DNA of 64,000 bases. It comes from JANQSP01 sp965226095. Lineage in GTDB: Bacteria > Bdellovibrionota > Bdellovibrionia > Bdellovibrionales > UBA1609. Positions 42,737 to 51,012 of the stretch are shown here, piece by piece; position 1 is the stretch's first letter, and each line of letters begins with the position of its first letter. The position numbers and the translations under genes are program-made. The stretch covers positions 868,001-932,000 of the forward strand of contig OZ245336.1 of assembly GCA_965226095.1 (NCBI GenBank), given 5' to 3'. Below the pieces are notes generated by a model that saw only the letters and a program-made list of their open reading frames with translations, made no database searches and was not told the origin of the DNA.

Positions 42737-42777
42737 GGATTTTTTCAGTCCCCCAGTTTCCCACTCATAACCGAAGT

Positions 42778-42805
42778 ATCACAGCAAAATCACAGCCAGA
42801 TCACC
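42778..42805 (+). repeat. Arm-like direct repeats, family III
   Basis: ATCACAGCAAA, ATCACAGCCAG, ATCACC: three units with exact 11-nt period. A further inverted pair GCTGTGAT AA ATCACAGC is at 42843-42860. Confidence 0.65.
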
Positions 42806-42970
42806 AAAACAGGTACAGATAGTCTCCACCAAAGCCTTTTCTGCTGTGATAAATCACAGCAAGCTTTTTAAAATCTTGTTTTTTTAATTAATATTTGAAT
42901 GGGTTGTTTGATGGTATTTCAGTAAAATACTTTTTTATAGAAATGAGGTCTTGTAAAGAGAAATCTAATA

Positions 42971-43128
42971 AAGTGGTATAAAAAATATGCTATGTTTGCT
43001 ATATAATGGCAATTTAAGAATAATATATATACTAAAATTGTTGAAACCCTTCAAAAAGTCCATAAATTTGGTATAAAAAATATATTATATTTGCCATATA
43101 ATGGCAATTTTAGTATAATATATATACT
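42971..43128 (+). promoter_or_regulatory. Duplicated promoter/operator of the AbiE operon
   Basis: A ~60-bp block beginning GGTATAAAAAATAT occurs twice (42975-43034 and 43071-43130). Each holds an inverted repeat: TTGCCAT ATA ATGGCAA at 43091-43107, one mismatch in the first copy (42996-43012). In the second copy TTGCCA (43091-43096), 17-nt spacer and TATAAT (43114-43119) form a near-consensus sigma70 promoter overlapping the palindrome. The start codon at 43129 is 9 nt past the -10 box, so the mRNA is probably leaderless. AbiEi antitoxins repress their own promoter by binding inverted repeats. Confidence 0.75.
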
Positions 43129-43947
43129 ATGAAACAATTATCTGGCATTGGTGGCAAGTCACGAAGAAGGCTAAAAACAATTATTGAAGCTTCAAATGGT
43201 GTATTAACGCCTAAGTTGGTTTCCAATACATTATCTTTGTCACGAATGGAATCAGCTCGTTTACTTGCTCGTTGGTGTAATGCTGGCTGGCTCAAAAGAA
43301 TCAAACAGGGAGTTTATTGGTTGGTTCCATTAGAAGCTGATCCAAATGACATAGCTATAGAAGATTCTTGGATTATTGCTGAAAATCTTTTTTCTCCTGG
43401 CTATATAGGTGGATTTAGTGCGATTAAGCATTGGGATCTTTCTGAGCAAATTTTCGAGCCTGTTGTATATTTAACAACTAACTTAGTTACAAATAGAAAT
43501 GTAGCTTTTGGAGGTATTAAATTTAAGTTAAAGACAATAAAACCTTATAAAGTTTTTGGAACAAAAACTGTTTGGAGAAATTCTACAAAAATTAAAGTAT
43601 CTAATCCTACTAAAACAATTATTGATTTTTTTGATGACCCTATTTCTGGAGGAGGTATGAGAGCCATAGAAGATTTTTTTATTGAATATTGGGAATCTAA
43701 ATATAAAAATGTAGATTTGTTGATTGAATATGCAACAAAAATGAGAAATAGAACTATTTTTAAAAGGTTGGGTTTTTTGTTGGAGATAAGAGGTTTAGTT
43801 GATTCCTATATCATTGAGTTTTTAAGAAAAAATATTTCTTCTGGTTATTCAGAATTTGATTCTTCTATGACAAGTAAAAACTTTTTTAGAAGGTGGAATT
43901 TAAAAATCCCTCATTCATGGAAAAAAGAATATGATAGAAAAAAGTGA
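43129..43947 (+). CDS. abiEi: AbiEi-type antitoxin and autorepressor
   Basis: 272 residues. N-terminal winged helix (about 1-65: LSLSRMESARLLARWCNAG then WLKRIKQGVYWLVP) typical of AbiEi transcriptional regulators, followed by the antitoxin domain (FSPGYIGGFSAIKHWDL, TKTIIDFFDDP). It represses its promoter and neutralises the nucleotidyltransferase toxin encoded next, with which it overlaps by 17 nt. No ribosome site precedes the ATG, consistent with a leaderless transcript. Confidence 0.85.
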   Translation: MKQLSGIGGKSRRRLKTIIEASNGVLTPKLVSNTLSLSRMESARLLARWCNAGWLKRIKQGVYWLVPLEADPNDIAIEDSWIIAENLFSPGYIGGFSAIKHWDLSEQIFEPVVYLTTNLVTNRNVAFGGIKFKLKTIKPYKVFGTKTVWRNSTKIKVSNPTKTIIDFFDDPISGGGMRAIEDFFIEYWESKYKNVDLLIEYATKMRNRTIFKRLGFLLEIRGLVDSYIIEFLRKNISSGYSEFDSSMTSKNFFRRWNLKIPHSWKKEYDRKK

Positions 43948-45157
43948 AGTTCTTCAATTGGCTAATTCTCTTGATTTGCGGCCTGAAACAGTTGAGAAGG
44001 ATTATGTTTTAGGTTGGATGTTATATGGTATAAATATTAATTCAGAATTAAAAGATAAGTGGATATTTAAAGGTGGAACAAGTCTTAAGAAATGTTTTTT
44101 TGAGACTTTTAGGTTTTCCGAAGATCTTGATTTCACAATATCCGATCAAAATCATTTTAAGAAAGATTTTCTTCTTCAAGAGTTTCACAAAATAGCCGAC
44201 ATTATTTATGAAGAAGTTGGTATTGAATTTAAAAAAGATCAGTTTACTTTCAAAATTTTTGAAAAAGAAAATGGAAGAAAAACTGCTCAAGGGAAAATTC
44301 ATTTCAATGGTCCTTTGAGAAGAAAAAGAGATAAATATGCTTCTATCAAACTGGATTTAACAAATGATGAAATAATAGTATTAGGTACAGCACAGTATAG
44401 AGTTCACCATCCTTACTCAGATACGCCAACAAGTGGAATTATGGCAACTTGCTATACATTTGAAGAAGTTATTGCAGAAAAAATAAGAGCTTTAGCTCAA
44501 AGGGCACGACCAAGGGATTTATATGATGTGATTCACTTTTTCAGAAATAGAAATATAATTCCTAAACCTCAGTTAGTGTATGATGTTTTAGAAAAAAAAT
44601 GTCGGTTTAAAAATATCGAAACTCCTACATTTCAATCTATTCAACAACATGAAAAACTTGAAGAATTGAAACATGAATGGGAAAATATGTTGGCACATCA
44701 GTTACCAATACTACCTCCTATAGAGTCTTTTTGGGGAGATTTAGAATCTTTTTTTGGATGGTTAAAGGGGAATACTAAGGAGAAGCATTTAGATTCTGTA
44801 TCTAAAAAAGATGATGAAATAATATTTAACCCAGGTCGTGTTACTGGAGCAAATGCTGTTGATGCTATTTTACATAAGATCCAATTTGCTGCTGGTAATA
44901 GAGTATGTATAAAAATGCAATACAAAAATGAATTAAGAACAATAGAACCTATATCATTCAGGATAGCACAAACAACCGGTAATTATTTGTTTTATGGCTT
45001 TCATAAAGAGGATAATCAGATAAAATCTTTTACTATAAGTAGAATTCAATCTGTTGAAGTTACAAATATTCCATATGTAGAGAGAGAACATCGCATTGAA
45101 ATAACAGCAAGTGAAAAAGTATCAATACCTCTTAGGGGAGGATTGCTATGTACTTGA
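43931..45157 (+). CDS. abiEii: AbiEii-type nucleotidyltransferase toxin with WYL-like C-terminal domain
   Basis: 408 residues. Residues 1-270 form the AbiEii nucleotidyltransferase: VEKDYVLGWML, FKGGTSLKKCFF, FSEDLDFT (metal-binding Asp pair), and EKIRALAQRARPRDLYDV. AbiEii uses GTP or another NTP and blocks growth on phage infection. Residues 320-400 (KMQYKNELRTIEPISFRIA, YLFYGFHKEDN, FTISRIQSVEV) resemble a WYL ligand-binding domain, which in this family may sense nucleic acid. It overlaps the antitoxin gene. The fusion is read by eye. Confidence 0.8.
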   Translation: MIEKSEVLQLANSLDLRPETVEKDYVLGWMLYGININSELKDKWIFKGGTSLKKCFFETFRFSEDLDFTISDQNHFKKDFLLQEFHKIADIIYEEVGIEFKKDQFTFKIFEKENGRKTAQGKIHFNGPLRRKRDKYASIKLDLTNDEIIVLGTAQYRVHHPYSDTPTSGIMATCYTFEEVIAEKIRALAQRARPRDLYDVIHFFRNRNIIPKPQLVYDVLEKKCRFKNIETPTFQSIQQHEKLEELKHEWENMLAHQLPILPPIESFWGDLESFFGWLKGNTKEKHLDSVSKKDDEIIFNPGRVTGANAVDAILHKIQFAAGNRVCIKMQYKNELRTIEPISFRIAQTTGNYLFYGFHKEDNQIKSFTISRIQSVEVTNIPYVEREHRIEITASEKVSIPLRGGLLCT

Positions 45158-45217
45158 CATTTTGTATCCTATAAGATACTCTCTTTTTTTAAGGAGAAGG
45201 ATTTAAGTGAGTTCGTA

Positions 45218-45532
45218 ATGAATAAAAAAACGAGAAAGTATGAAGATTCTCTAATTGAATCTTTGAAAGATCCTGTAGAGGCAGCAGCTTATTTAAGTGT
45301 TCATCTTGAAGATGATAGCCCATATGCAGAGGAGACTTTTCTGTTAGCTTTGCAGGATGTAGCAAAAGCTTATGGAATCAGTGAAGTGGCAAAAAAAGCA
45401 AAAGTGGGAAGAGAAAGTTTATATAAAACTCTTTCTGGCTCTGTAAATCCAAAGCTTAACACATTAAAGAAACTTCTGGATACCGTTGGATTAAAGATAA
45501 CTATTGAACCAAAAGAAGCGACTGCTTCTTAA
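45218..45532 (+). CDS. Orphan addiction-module antidote (HigA-like HTH)
   Basis: 104 residues. LKDPVEAAAYLSVHLED at the N-terminus and the helix-turn-helix ISEVAKKAKVGRESLYKTL then NPKLNTLKKLLDTVGLKI match the antidote family that pairs with RelE/HigB-like toxins. No such toxin is next to it: upstream lies abiEii and downstream non-coding DNA. It may be the remnant of a toxin-antitoxin pair, or may serve as a regulator or anti-addiction factor. Confidence 0.75.
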   Translation: MNKKTRKYEDSLIESLKDPVEAAAYLSVHLEDDSPYAEETFLLALQDVAKAYGISEVAKKAKVGRESLYKTLSGSVNPKLNTLKKLLDTVGLKITIEPKEATAS

Positions 45533-45627
45533 GTTTAGAGAAATTTAATTTCTTGATTTATGTGATTATGAGTTTCGTTTATAATACCTTCAAGAGTTTG
45601 AAATGCGTTTAGGTATTTATTTTCTAA

Positions 45628-45996
45628 TTACTTTAACAGTAGTTTGCTACTCTTTATATCCAATGCTTTAGCTAATTTTTTTGCTACCGGCTCAGTAATT
45701 TTTCTGGAGCCACTTTCATATTTGGAAATATTAGTTACTGGAATACCAGTCATTTTTTCAAGTTTTTTCTGAGTAATATTTTCACGGGTTCGAATTCCTC
45801 TAAGGTATACAGCTCCTTTACATCTGTTTTTTGCAAACTCTCTATAAACGACATGGGTAGATTTATTTGTTGAGTGATTCAAGTGTTCAATGCTTTTGAC
45901 AATAGCCAGAACAGCTTTAGCCTCTTGATGTGGAATTTTAAAACGCTTACTTCCAACAGAGACTTTAATAAGGCGCTTTTTCATATGTGTTGGCAT
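45628..45996 (-). CDS. XRE-family regulator
   Basis: About 118 residues from MKKRLIKVSV. N-terminal basic segment, then a Cro/CI helix-turn-helix at the C-terminus (RTRENITQKKLEKMTGIPVTN truncated in part, KYESGSRKITEP, LAKALDI). Similar single-domain proteins act as antitoxins or island repressors. It is transcribed away from the small basic gene. Nearby (46035-46070) are GCAATGCCAATATTGGCA-like inverted repeats, a possible binding site. Confidence 0.7.
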   Translation of the reverse strand: MPTHMKKRLIKVSVGSKRFKIPHQEAKAVLAIVKSIEHLNHSTNKSTHVVYREFAKNRCKGAVYLRGIRTRENITQKKLEKMTGIPVTNISKYESGSRKITEPVAKKLAKALDIKSSKLLLK

Positions 45997-46168
45997 AATG
46001 TATCTCCACTAGACTTTTGTATAGAAATATCGCTATATGTCAATATAGGCAATGCCAATATTGGCAAAATAATGTAAGGAATTTTAATATTTTAGAAAGT
46101 TGACAAGAGACATTTATTTATATTATTCGTTTGATCGTATCAAAAATTTTCTTTAGGAAGGAGACATT

Positions 46169-46303
46169 ATGGCGAATAAAAGTAATAAAACACATAGAAC
46201 TAGGGATTCCGGGACTGGAAGATTTGTTAGATCTGGGACTGAAAAAAAAAGACCAAGTACAACAACAAGAGAGAGAGTGGTCTCTAAACGTCGTAAAAAA
46301 TAA
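46169..46303 (+). CDS. 44-aa highly basic small protein
   Basis: ATG after GGAAGGAGA. Sequence contains RDSGTGRFVRSGTEKKRPST and ends VVSKRRKK; about one third of residues are Lys or Arg. Similar tiny proteins with an RDSxTGxFV core are common near mobile genes. It probably binds nucleic acid or is an uncharacterised antitoxin or anti-restriction factor; this is inference. The protease gene follows. Confidence 0.6.
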   Translation: MANKSNKTHRTRDSGTGRFVRSGTEKKRPSTTTRERVVSKRRKK

Positions 46304-46332
46304 ATTTGAAAGGAATTAAAATTAAAGGTTTT

Positions 46333-47085
46333 ATGAAAATATTATTATTGGTTGTTTTATTTTCTGTTTCTTTTTCTTTTTTTACTCAAGCTATGAACTT
46401 TGTCACTAATGAATATATTCAAACTACTTTTCAAATTAAATATAATAATAATGTAGGGACAGCTTTTAAGCCGTTGAAAACAAAAAAGTACTCATATCAT
46501 ATAACAGCCGAGCATGTTATTTCACAAGCTAGAAGTGGTGATACAATAGCTGTTCGTACGAATAAAGGATGGGTTAATATAAGAGCAATCAAGGTGCTTC
46601 ATAATTCTAAGCAAGACACTTCTCTATTTGTTTTTGATGGTAAGAACTCTCCTGTTGCTTTTCAAAATAGTATGGATGTAGGAGGTTTAATGTATAGTCA
46701 AGATGTTTTTATCCTAGGTTTCCCCCTTGATATTGCACCAATAATTGATAAAATTGGAGAACAAAAACAGCTAGTACCTTTTCCTCTTGTAAAAAAAGGA
46801 GTGGTGTCCGCAATAGTCTTTAAAGAGAGTCGACAACCACCATCAAATATTTATGTAGATATGCATATCAATCAAGGATTTTCTGGTGGTCCAGCTTTGT
46901 TTTATGATTCACGTGCAAAGAAAATGAAGATTTTTGGAGTTGTTTCTAGTTTTAGAAAAGATGAAATAAATGGTAAATTAATTGAAGCAAATAGTGGTAT
47001 TGGAATTGTTAGGGCCATTTCTTTTGCTCGTGAACTAATCATTCAAGCACAAAAAGAATTAAAAGATGAGGCTATTTTAAAATAA
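46333..47085 (+). CDS. Secreted trypsin-like serine protease
   Basis: About 250 residues. Signal peptide LLLVVLFSVSFSFFTQA. The catalytic triad fits: His in ITAEHVI, Asp in KQDTSLFVF, Ser in NQGFSGGPAL. So it is a S1-family (trypsin/DegP-like) protease of the periplasm or exterior, without a PDZ domain. I prefer the ATG at 46333 over a TTG 27 nt upstream because the signal peptide starts there. It is the last cargo gene before the integrase remnant. Confidence 0.8.
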   Translation: MKILLLVVLFSVSFSFFTQAMNFVTNEYIQTTFQIKYNNNVGTAFKPLKTKKYSYHITAEHVISQARSGDTIAVRTNKGWVNIRAIKVLHNSKQDTSLFVFDGKNSPVAFQNSMDVGGLMYSQDVFILGFPLDIAPIIDKIGEQKQLVPFPLVKKGVVSAIVFKESRQPPSNIYVDMHINQGFSGGPALFYDSRAKKMKIFGVVSSFRKDEINGKLIEANSGIGIVRAISFARELIIQAQKELKDEAILK

Positions 47086-47135
47086 TTGGAAATAAAAAGA
47101 TTAAGTTACAATCAATCTACACTTAGCTATAGTAG

Positions 47136-47402
47136 GGTGAACCTTTAAGATACAATGCTGTTCAGTCAGCTTTTAATGCAGGTTTTAAGGCATTAAAGCT
47201 TCCCTGGCGTTCAACTCATATTTGCCGTCACACTTTTGCAACAATTGCTCTTATGACGACAAAAGATATTTCTGCTGTTCAAGCCAGCCTTGGGCATACA
47301 GAAATAAAGATGACTCAAAAGTATGCGAAGACTGTTGCTCTTTTGAGTTCAGAGACAGGAGAGAAAACTGCTTCTGTTATTTTTAAAGACAGTCATATTT
47401 AA
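47136..47402 (+). pseudogene. C-terminal remnant of integrase 1-type recombinase
   Basis: About 88 codons, nearly identical to the last part of integrase 1, from RYNAVQSAFNAGF through HICRHTFATIAL and QKYAKTVALLSS to KDSHI. The 5' two thirds are gone. With the family I arms and tRNA end behind it, it is a left-over element end. Confidence 0.85.
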
Positions 47403-47438
47403 ACAGTTTTTTTAGTTGTTGAGAATTTCCAAGAAAAA

Positions 47439-47460
47439 TCCCGTTAAAATCCCGTTAAAA
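47439..47460 (-). repeat. Arm-like direct repeats, family I, beside the tRNA
   Basis: Two perfect TCCCGTTAAAA units (complement of TTTTAACGGGA) 50 nt from the tRNA end. The spacing to the CTCCACCA end is the same as between arms and core B at 3675-3771. Confidence 0.75.
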
Positions 47461-47510
47461 TCATTTTTCAATTTATAAAATTCAATGATTTCAATAAGTT
47501 ACAAGAATAA

Positions 47511-47586
47511 TGGTGGAGCTGAGGGGGATCGAACCCCTGACCTCAGCGCTGCCAGCGCTGCGCTCTCCCAGCTGAGCTACAGCCCC
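47511..47586 (-). tRNA. tRNA-Ala(GGC), integration target
   Basis: Acceptor GGGGCTG pairs with CAGCTCC, D arm GCTCAGCTGGGAGAGC, anticodon stem CAGCG/CGCTG with loop CTGGCAG giving anticodon GGC, T arm around TTCGATC, and an encoded CCA end (TGG at 47511-47513). It starts 6 nt after the stop of the CBS gene, so it is probably transcribed with it. Its 3' 16 bases are repeated at 42562. Confidence 0.95.
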
Positions 47587-47592
47587 AAAGCT

Positions 47593-48024
47593 CTAAGTAT
47601 TCTCCAGTACATCACCTCTGATGATTTCTATTAAAGCATTAAGGGCATCAATGGAAGTAAAAATGCCAAGATCTCCATCAGCCCCGATCACCAAAGCGCT
47701 TCCAAATTTATTTTTGGACATGTGAAAAGCCACTTCAGATATCTTAGTGAGAGAATCTACCTGATAAGGATTTTTTTGCATAATATCCTGAGCAGTGATT
47801 TTATCTGCATCACCCAAGCGATAAGAAAAATACACATCTCTCTCACTGATGATTCCCAATACCTTGTCTTTTTCTTTCACAGGAATGTGTCGAATGTTTC
47901 CCTCTTTCATTAAACGTTCCAGTTCTGCCAGACTGGTTTCAGGAGAAACAGATGTTAAGCAGGGAGTAGTAAACTCTTCCACTCTTAAGTTGCGAAGCTT
48001 TTCCAAGATGTTTGTATTTTTCAT
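47593..48024 (-). CDS. CBS-domain pair protein
   Basis: 143 residues from MKNTNILEKL. Two CBS domains (about 25-80 and 85-140): LAELERLMKEGNIRHIPV and GIISERDV, then ISEVAFHMSKNKFGSALVI. Such proteins bind AMP/ATP or SAM and regulate partners. Its ATG overlaps the deacetylase-like gene stop (ATGA) and the tRNA follows directly, so all three are likely co-transcribed. Confidence 0.85.
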   Translation of the reverse strand: MKNTNILEKLRNLRVEEFTTPCLTSVSPETSLAELERLMKEGNIRHIPVKEKDKVLGIISERDVYFSYRLGDADKITAQDIMQKNPYQVDSLTKISEVAFHMSKNKFGSALVIGADGDLGIFTSIDALNALIEIIRGDVLENT

Positions 48025-49286
48025 TGTGTCTGTGAACACTCCTTGGAATGATCTAGTATAGTAAATTCCTGACCATACCAAAAAAGTTGATTTGTTGCTC
48101 TATCCTTTAATGTGCAGTTAATTTGTTCTTTCATACCTCTGGTGTTTTTCACTCCAGCACCTAATGCATTTTTTAGCTTTAACTTTACCTTATCCCTGGA
48201 GACTTGTACAGTGACACGATTGTCTCCACCTGTATAACAGTTCAGATTGTGTAAATCAATATTTGCCGGAGTGGAAAACTGAAGTGTATTAATGGATTTG
48301 GATAAACAGGCAGCTTTGTTTCTTGGAGAGATATCATAAATCGGAAGATGACGGCTGTTTATTTTTGTTTTAAATGAATCATTTATAACTCCATGTTTGT
48401 CATTCATGACGAAACGAGGCAGTGAAAACAGATTGGATGAACAACCAACTGGTCCTGATTGAGTGGAAACAGCGGCCAGAAAATAAAAATTTTCTTCGTC
48501 AATAACTTCCTGAATATTGGTTACTTCATTTATGAGGTTCTCACTGGTTTCTCCATAAGGATAAGAAAAAAATCGCGGCAACTCTCCTGTGTTTTTATAT
48601 ATTTTTTTAACAGAAAGTAGAATATCCTCTTGTCTTTCCTGTGAAGTAAAATCCCGTACTAAATGAGATCCTGTATGACCTTGTGAAGCCAACTCTCCCA
48701 GATTCGATTCAGCAATTTGCTTTAATTTATTCCAACTCATAGAATTGGTGTTTTTTTGATCCACCTTTCCTGTGTTAATGAATATTGTGTAAGGGTAGTT
48801 AAATTGTTCCAAAAGGGGTTTCACTTTTAAAAAAGATTTATGGACACCATCTATAGTGATAGCGATCCATTTTGTTCCAAAAGGGATAGAACCATTTATC
48901 GCAGATATAATCGTGCTGATAGGTACAATGGAGTATCCATGGTTTTTAAAAAATCGCAGTTGTTGATTAAATTGTTCAATTGTAATAGAGGTGGGTTCAT
49001 CCGTTTCATTGAATTGGTGATACGCTAAAATAGCGGCGGAGCCACTATTGAGTGTACATCCCGGTTTTTTATTTATAAAGGTTTGTATAGGCTGTTGTTG
49101 AGAGGTGATTTGTCTTTTTTTTTGTTCCTGCTTTTGTTCCTGCTCAGAGCTCATGTTTCGATATATAGAAAAGGGAAATGCAGTGTAATCAAATAGTGGT
49201 TTATTTGTTTTAGATGTGCTTTTACAGGAATTGATTAACCAAATTCCAGCAATAATAAAAAGAATTATAGTTAAAAATCTCTTCAT
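48021..49286 (-). CDS. Polysaccharide deacetylase-like lipoprotein
   Basis: 421 residues. Lipobox IWLINSC (Cys about 21), then a NodB-type domain: ILAYHQF, WIAITIDGVHKSF, GHTGSHLV (His pair for metal), FFSYPYGE. The usual TFDDG is TIDGV here, so the second Asp of the DD pair, a metal ligand, is missing or moved and activity is uncertain. A C-terminal domain (about 300-421) is unrecognised. Predatory relatives use such enzymes on prey wall; that role is only a suggestion. Confidence 0.7.
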   Translation of the reverse strand: MKRFLTIILFIIAGIWLINSCKSTSKTNKPLFDYTAFPFSIYRNMSSEQEQKQEQKKRQITSQQQPIQTFINKKPGCTLNSGSAAILAYHQFNETDEPTSITIEQFNQQLRFFKNHGYSIVPISTIISAINGSIPFGTKWIAITIDGVHKSFLKVKPLLEQFNYPYTIFINTGKVDQKNTNSMSWNKLKQIAESNLGELASQGHTGSHLVRDFTSQERQEDILLSVKKIYKNTGELPRFFSYPYGETSENLINEVTNIQEVIDEENFYFLAAVSTQSGPVGCSSNLFSLPRFVMNDKHGVINDSFKTKINSRHLPIYDISPRNKAACLSKSINTLQFSTPANIDLHNLNCYTGGDNRVTVQVSRDKVKLKLKNALGAGVKNTRGMKEQINCTLKDRATNQLFWYGQEFTILDHSKECSQTQ

Positions 49287-49300
49287 AACCCACTATGAAT

Positions 49301-50191
49301 TTAACAATTATTAACAATACTGCAAATGTTTTTAATCAGTCTCCTCACTTTTTGTAAATAATGTGTATCAGCGGCGTAGGATTCAAGGCCGTTGACCATT
49401 TTATTAGCTAATTCGCAGGGGTTATTAGCTAATTGGGACTTGTGCTGATGCCTTATTTCTCTTAGTGTTTGATAAGCTGATCGGGAATTAAGTATTTGTG
49501 AGTAGGTGAAAAAGCCGGTTTCCACTGACTTAAAATGGTACACGCAAGCCTTAGCATTGTTAGGATCTCGCGTGCATTGGTCATTGGAGCTTACTTTCTC
49601 TTCTGAATTAAATAATGTTTGCAGACCAAAATAATTTCTATTGTTTTGTGAAAAATTGGATCTCCCCCATGAGGATTCCAAAGAAGCCTGGGCAAGCACC
49701 AGAGGATAAGGGATAGGCTGGATTCGTTTTCTTATTTCTAACTGACAGATTTTACTGAGTAATGGATGTTTTTTCTCATTCACGATGCAGTAGTAACCGC
49801 CATCAGAATGTGCATTTAAATACCTACGGGCATAGTGATGAACGGTATTTAATTTTGAAAAACATAAATATTTATAGTATTTGCAGTTTTGTTGATTGGT
49901 TTCATCTAAAGGGAGCAAATGGTATTGCATGAGTATGGTGACCAGGTCTATTTTATTTTCGTATGTCAAGTTCCCGGTGGCTCCGATATTTAAATAATGT
50001 ACTATTATATCCTTGTCAAATGAGATGAGACTATTAATGTAATCAACAATATGTTTATATGTGCATGCGAATTGTCGTGAATGAGAGTTATTTGCAAAAG
50101 AGATATGTGATACTCCGACAGATACAAAAATAATAAGGCTAAAAAGCCATCGATGTTTTTTTAAAAATATTTTATTGTATATTGATTTCAT
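49301..50191 (-). CDS. Glucosaminidase-family peptidoglycan hydrolase (Bax-like)
   Basis: 296 residues. Signal anchor (FSLIIFVSVGVSHISFA), helical linker, then the Bax/glucosaminidase domain (about 160-290): LVLAQASLESSWGRSNFSQ with the catalytic Glu in LESSWG, NYFGLQ, SAYQTLRE and GLESYAADTHYLQKV. Secreted to periplasm or cell surface for wall remodelling. No GW or LysM domain is seen. Confidence 0.8.
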   Translation of the reverse strand: MKSIYNKIFLKKHRWLFSLIIFVSVGVSHISFANNSHSRQFACTYKHIVDYINSLISFDKDIIVHYLNIGATGNLTYENKIDLVTILMQYHLLPLDETNQQNCKYYKYLCFSKLNTVHHYARRYLNAHSDGGYYCIVNEKKHPLLSKICQLEIRKRIQPIPYPLVLAQASLESSWGRSNFSQNNRNYFGLQTLFNSEEKVSSNDQCTRDPNNAKACVYHFKSVETGFFTYSQILNSRSAYQTLREIRHQHKSQLANNPCELANKMVNGLESYAADTHYLQKVRRLIKNICSIVNNC

Positions 50192-50212
50192 AATTGTTGT
50201 ATTATCGGATAA

Positions 50213-51010
50213 ATGTTTATGTATAATATCATTTTATATCTTTCCATTTTGTACTGTAGTACTATTTTACTTCTTACTTGGTGTTTTGTTTATAAAAAAA
50301 TCAAATTCAATATTCAAAACATGGTAGCCTTTGGTACGGGTTGTCTGGTGTCTTTAATCTTTTTGGATCTCCTTCCGCATTCTTATGTAAATAGTACGTG
50401 GTTTTTAAGTCTTATTTTTATGATTTTAGGCTTCTTGGTCAATATGTCCACTGAGCTTTGGATTTTGCCTCGCATCCATTTTTTGGATCACTTATTACCA
50501 GCTAAAAGTCATGATTGCCATCAGCATGATGAAGAACATATTCATCACCACTTGCTTCCATCTTCAGTAGGATGCTCTGTGATTCCCTGTTTCATTCTCT
50601 GTGCGTTTTTTGATGGTGCTCGCCTTAGTTCCACTTTGTTAATTGATTTGCAAACCTCTGTTTTAGTCAGCTTAGGTTTGTTGTTTCACATATTACCGGA
50701 AAGTATTGCTGTCCTAGGTATAGGGATGGCATCCAGGTTTTCCCGTAAAAATCTACTCCTTATTATTTCTGTTTTTTGTTTATCTTTTTTAGCTGGTTCT
50801 TATAGTTTCTTTTTTATCTCTTACCTAAGGGACTTGGAACAGTTTATTCTACCTTTTGCCTGTGGTTTATTTGTGTATATGTGTGGGATTCATTTGATAC
50901 CTATGGCTGTGATTAGCACAAGTACAAAGAAATGGTTTTTTATTGGCCTGTTGGTCTTGTCTGCGATATCTTTTATTTTAAAATTTGTTCTTCATTTGGA
51001 TGTGCACTAA
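50213..51010 (+). CDS. ZIP-family metal transporter
   Basis: 265 residues with about seven to eight membrane helices. A His-rich loop (HDCHQHDEEHIHHH) lies between helices 3 and 4, and the metal-path motif is LLFHILPESIAV in the fifth. The first helices carry FGTGCLVSLIFLDLLPHS. It should import Zn2+ or Fe2+/Mn2+. Length and topology fit ZIP proteins. No ribosome site is clear. Confidence 0.85.
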   Translation: MFMYNIILYLSILYCSTILLLTWCFVYKKIKFNIQNMVAFGTGCLVSLIFLDLLPHSYVNSTWFLSLIFMILGFLVNMSTELWILPRIHFLDHLLPAKSHDCHQHDEEHIHHHLLPSSVGCSVIPCFILCAFFDGARLSSTLLIDLQTSVLVSLGLLFHILPESIAVLGIGMASRFSRKNLLLIISVFCLSFLAGSYSFFFISYLRDLEQFILPFACGLFVYMCGIHLIPMAVISTSTKKWFFIGLLVLSAISFILKFVLHLDVH

Positions 51011-51012
51011 AC

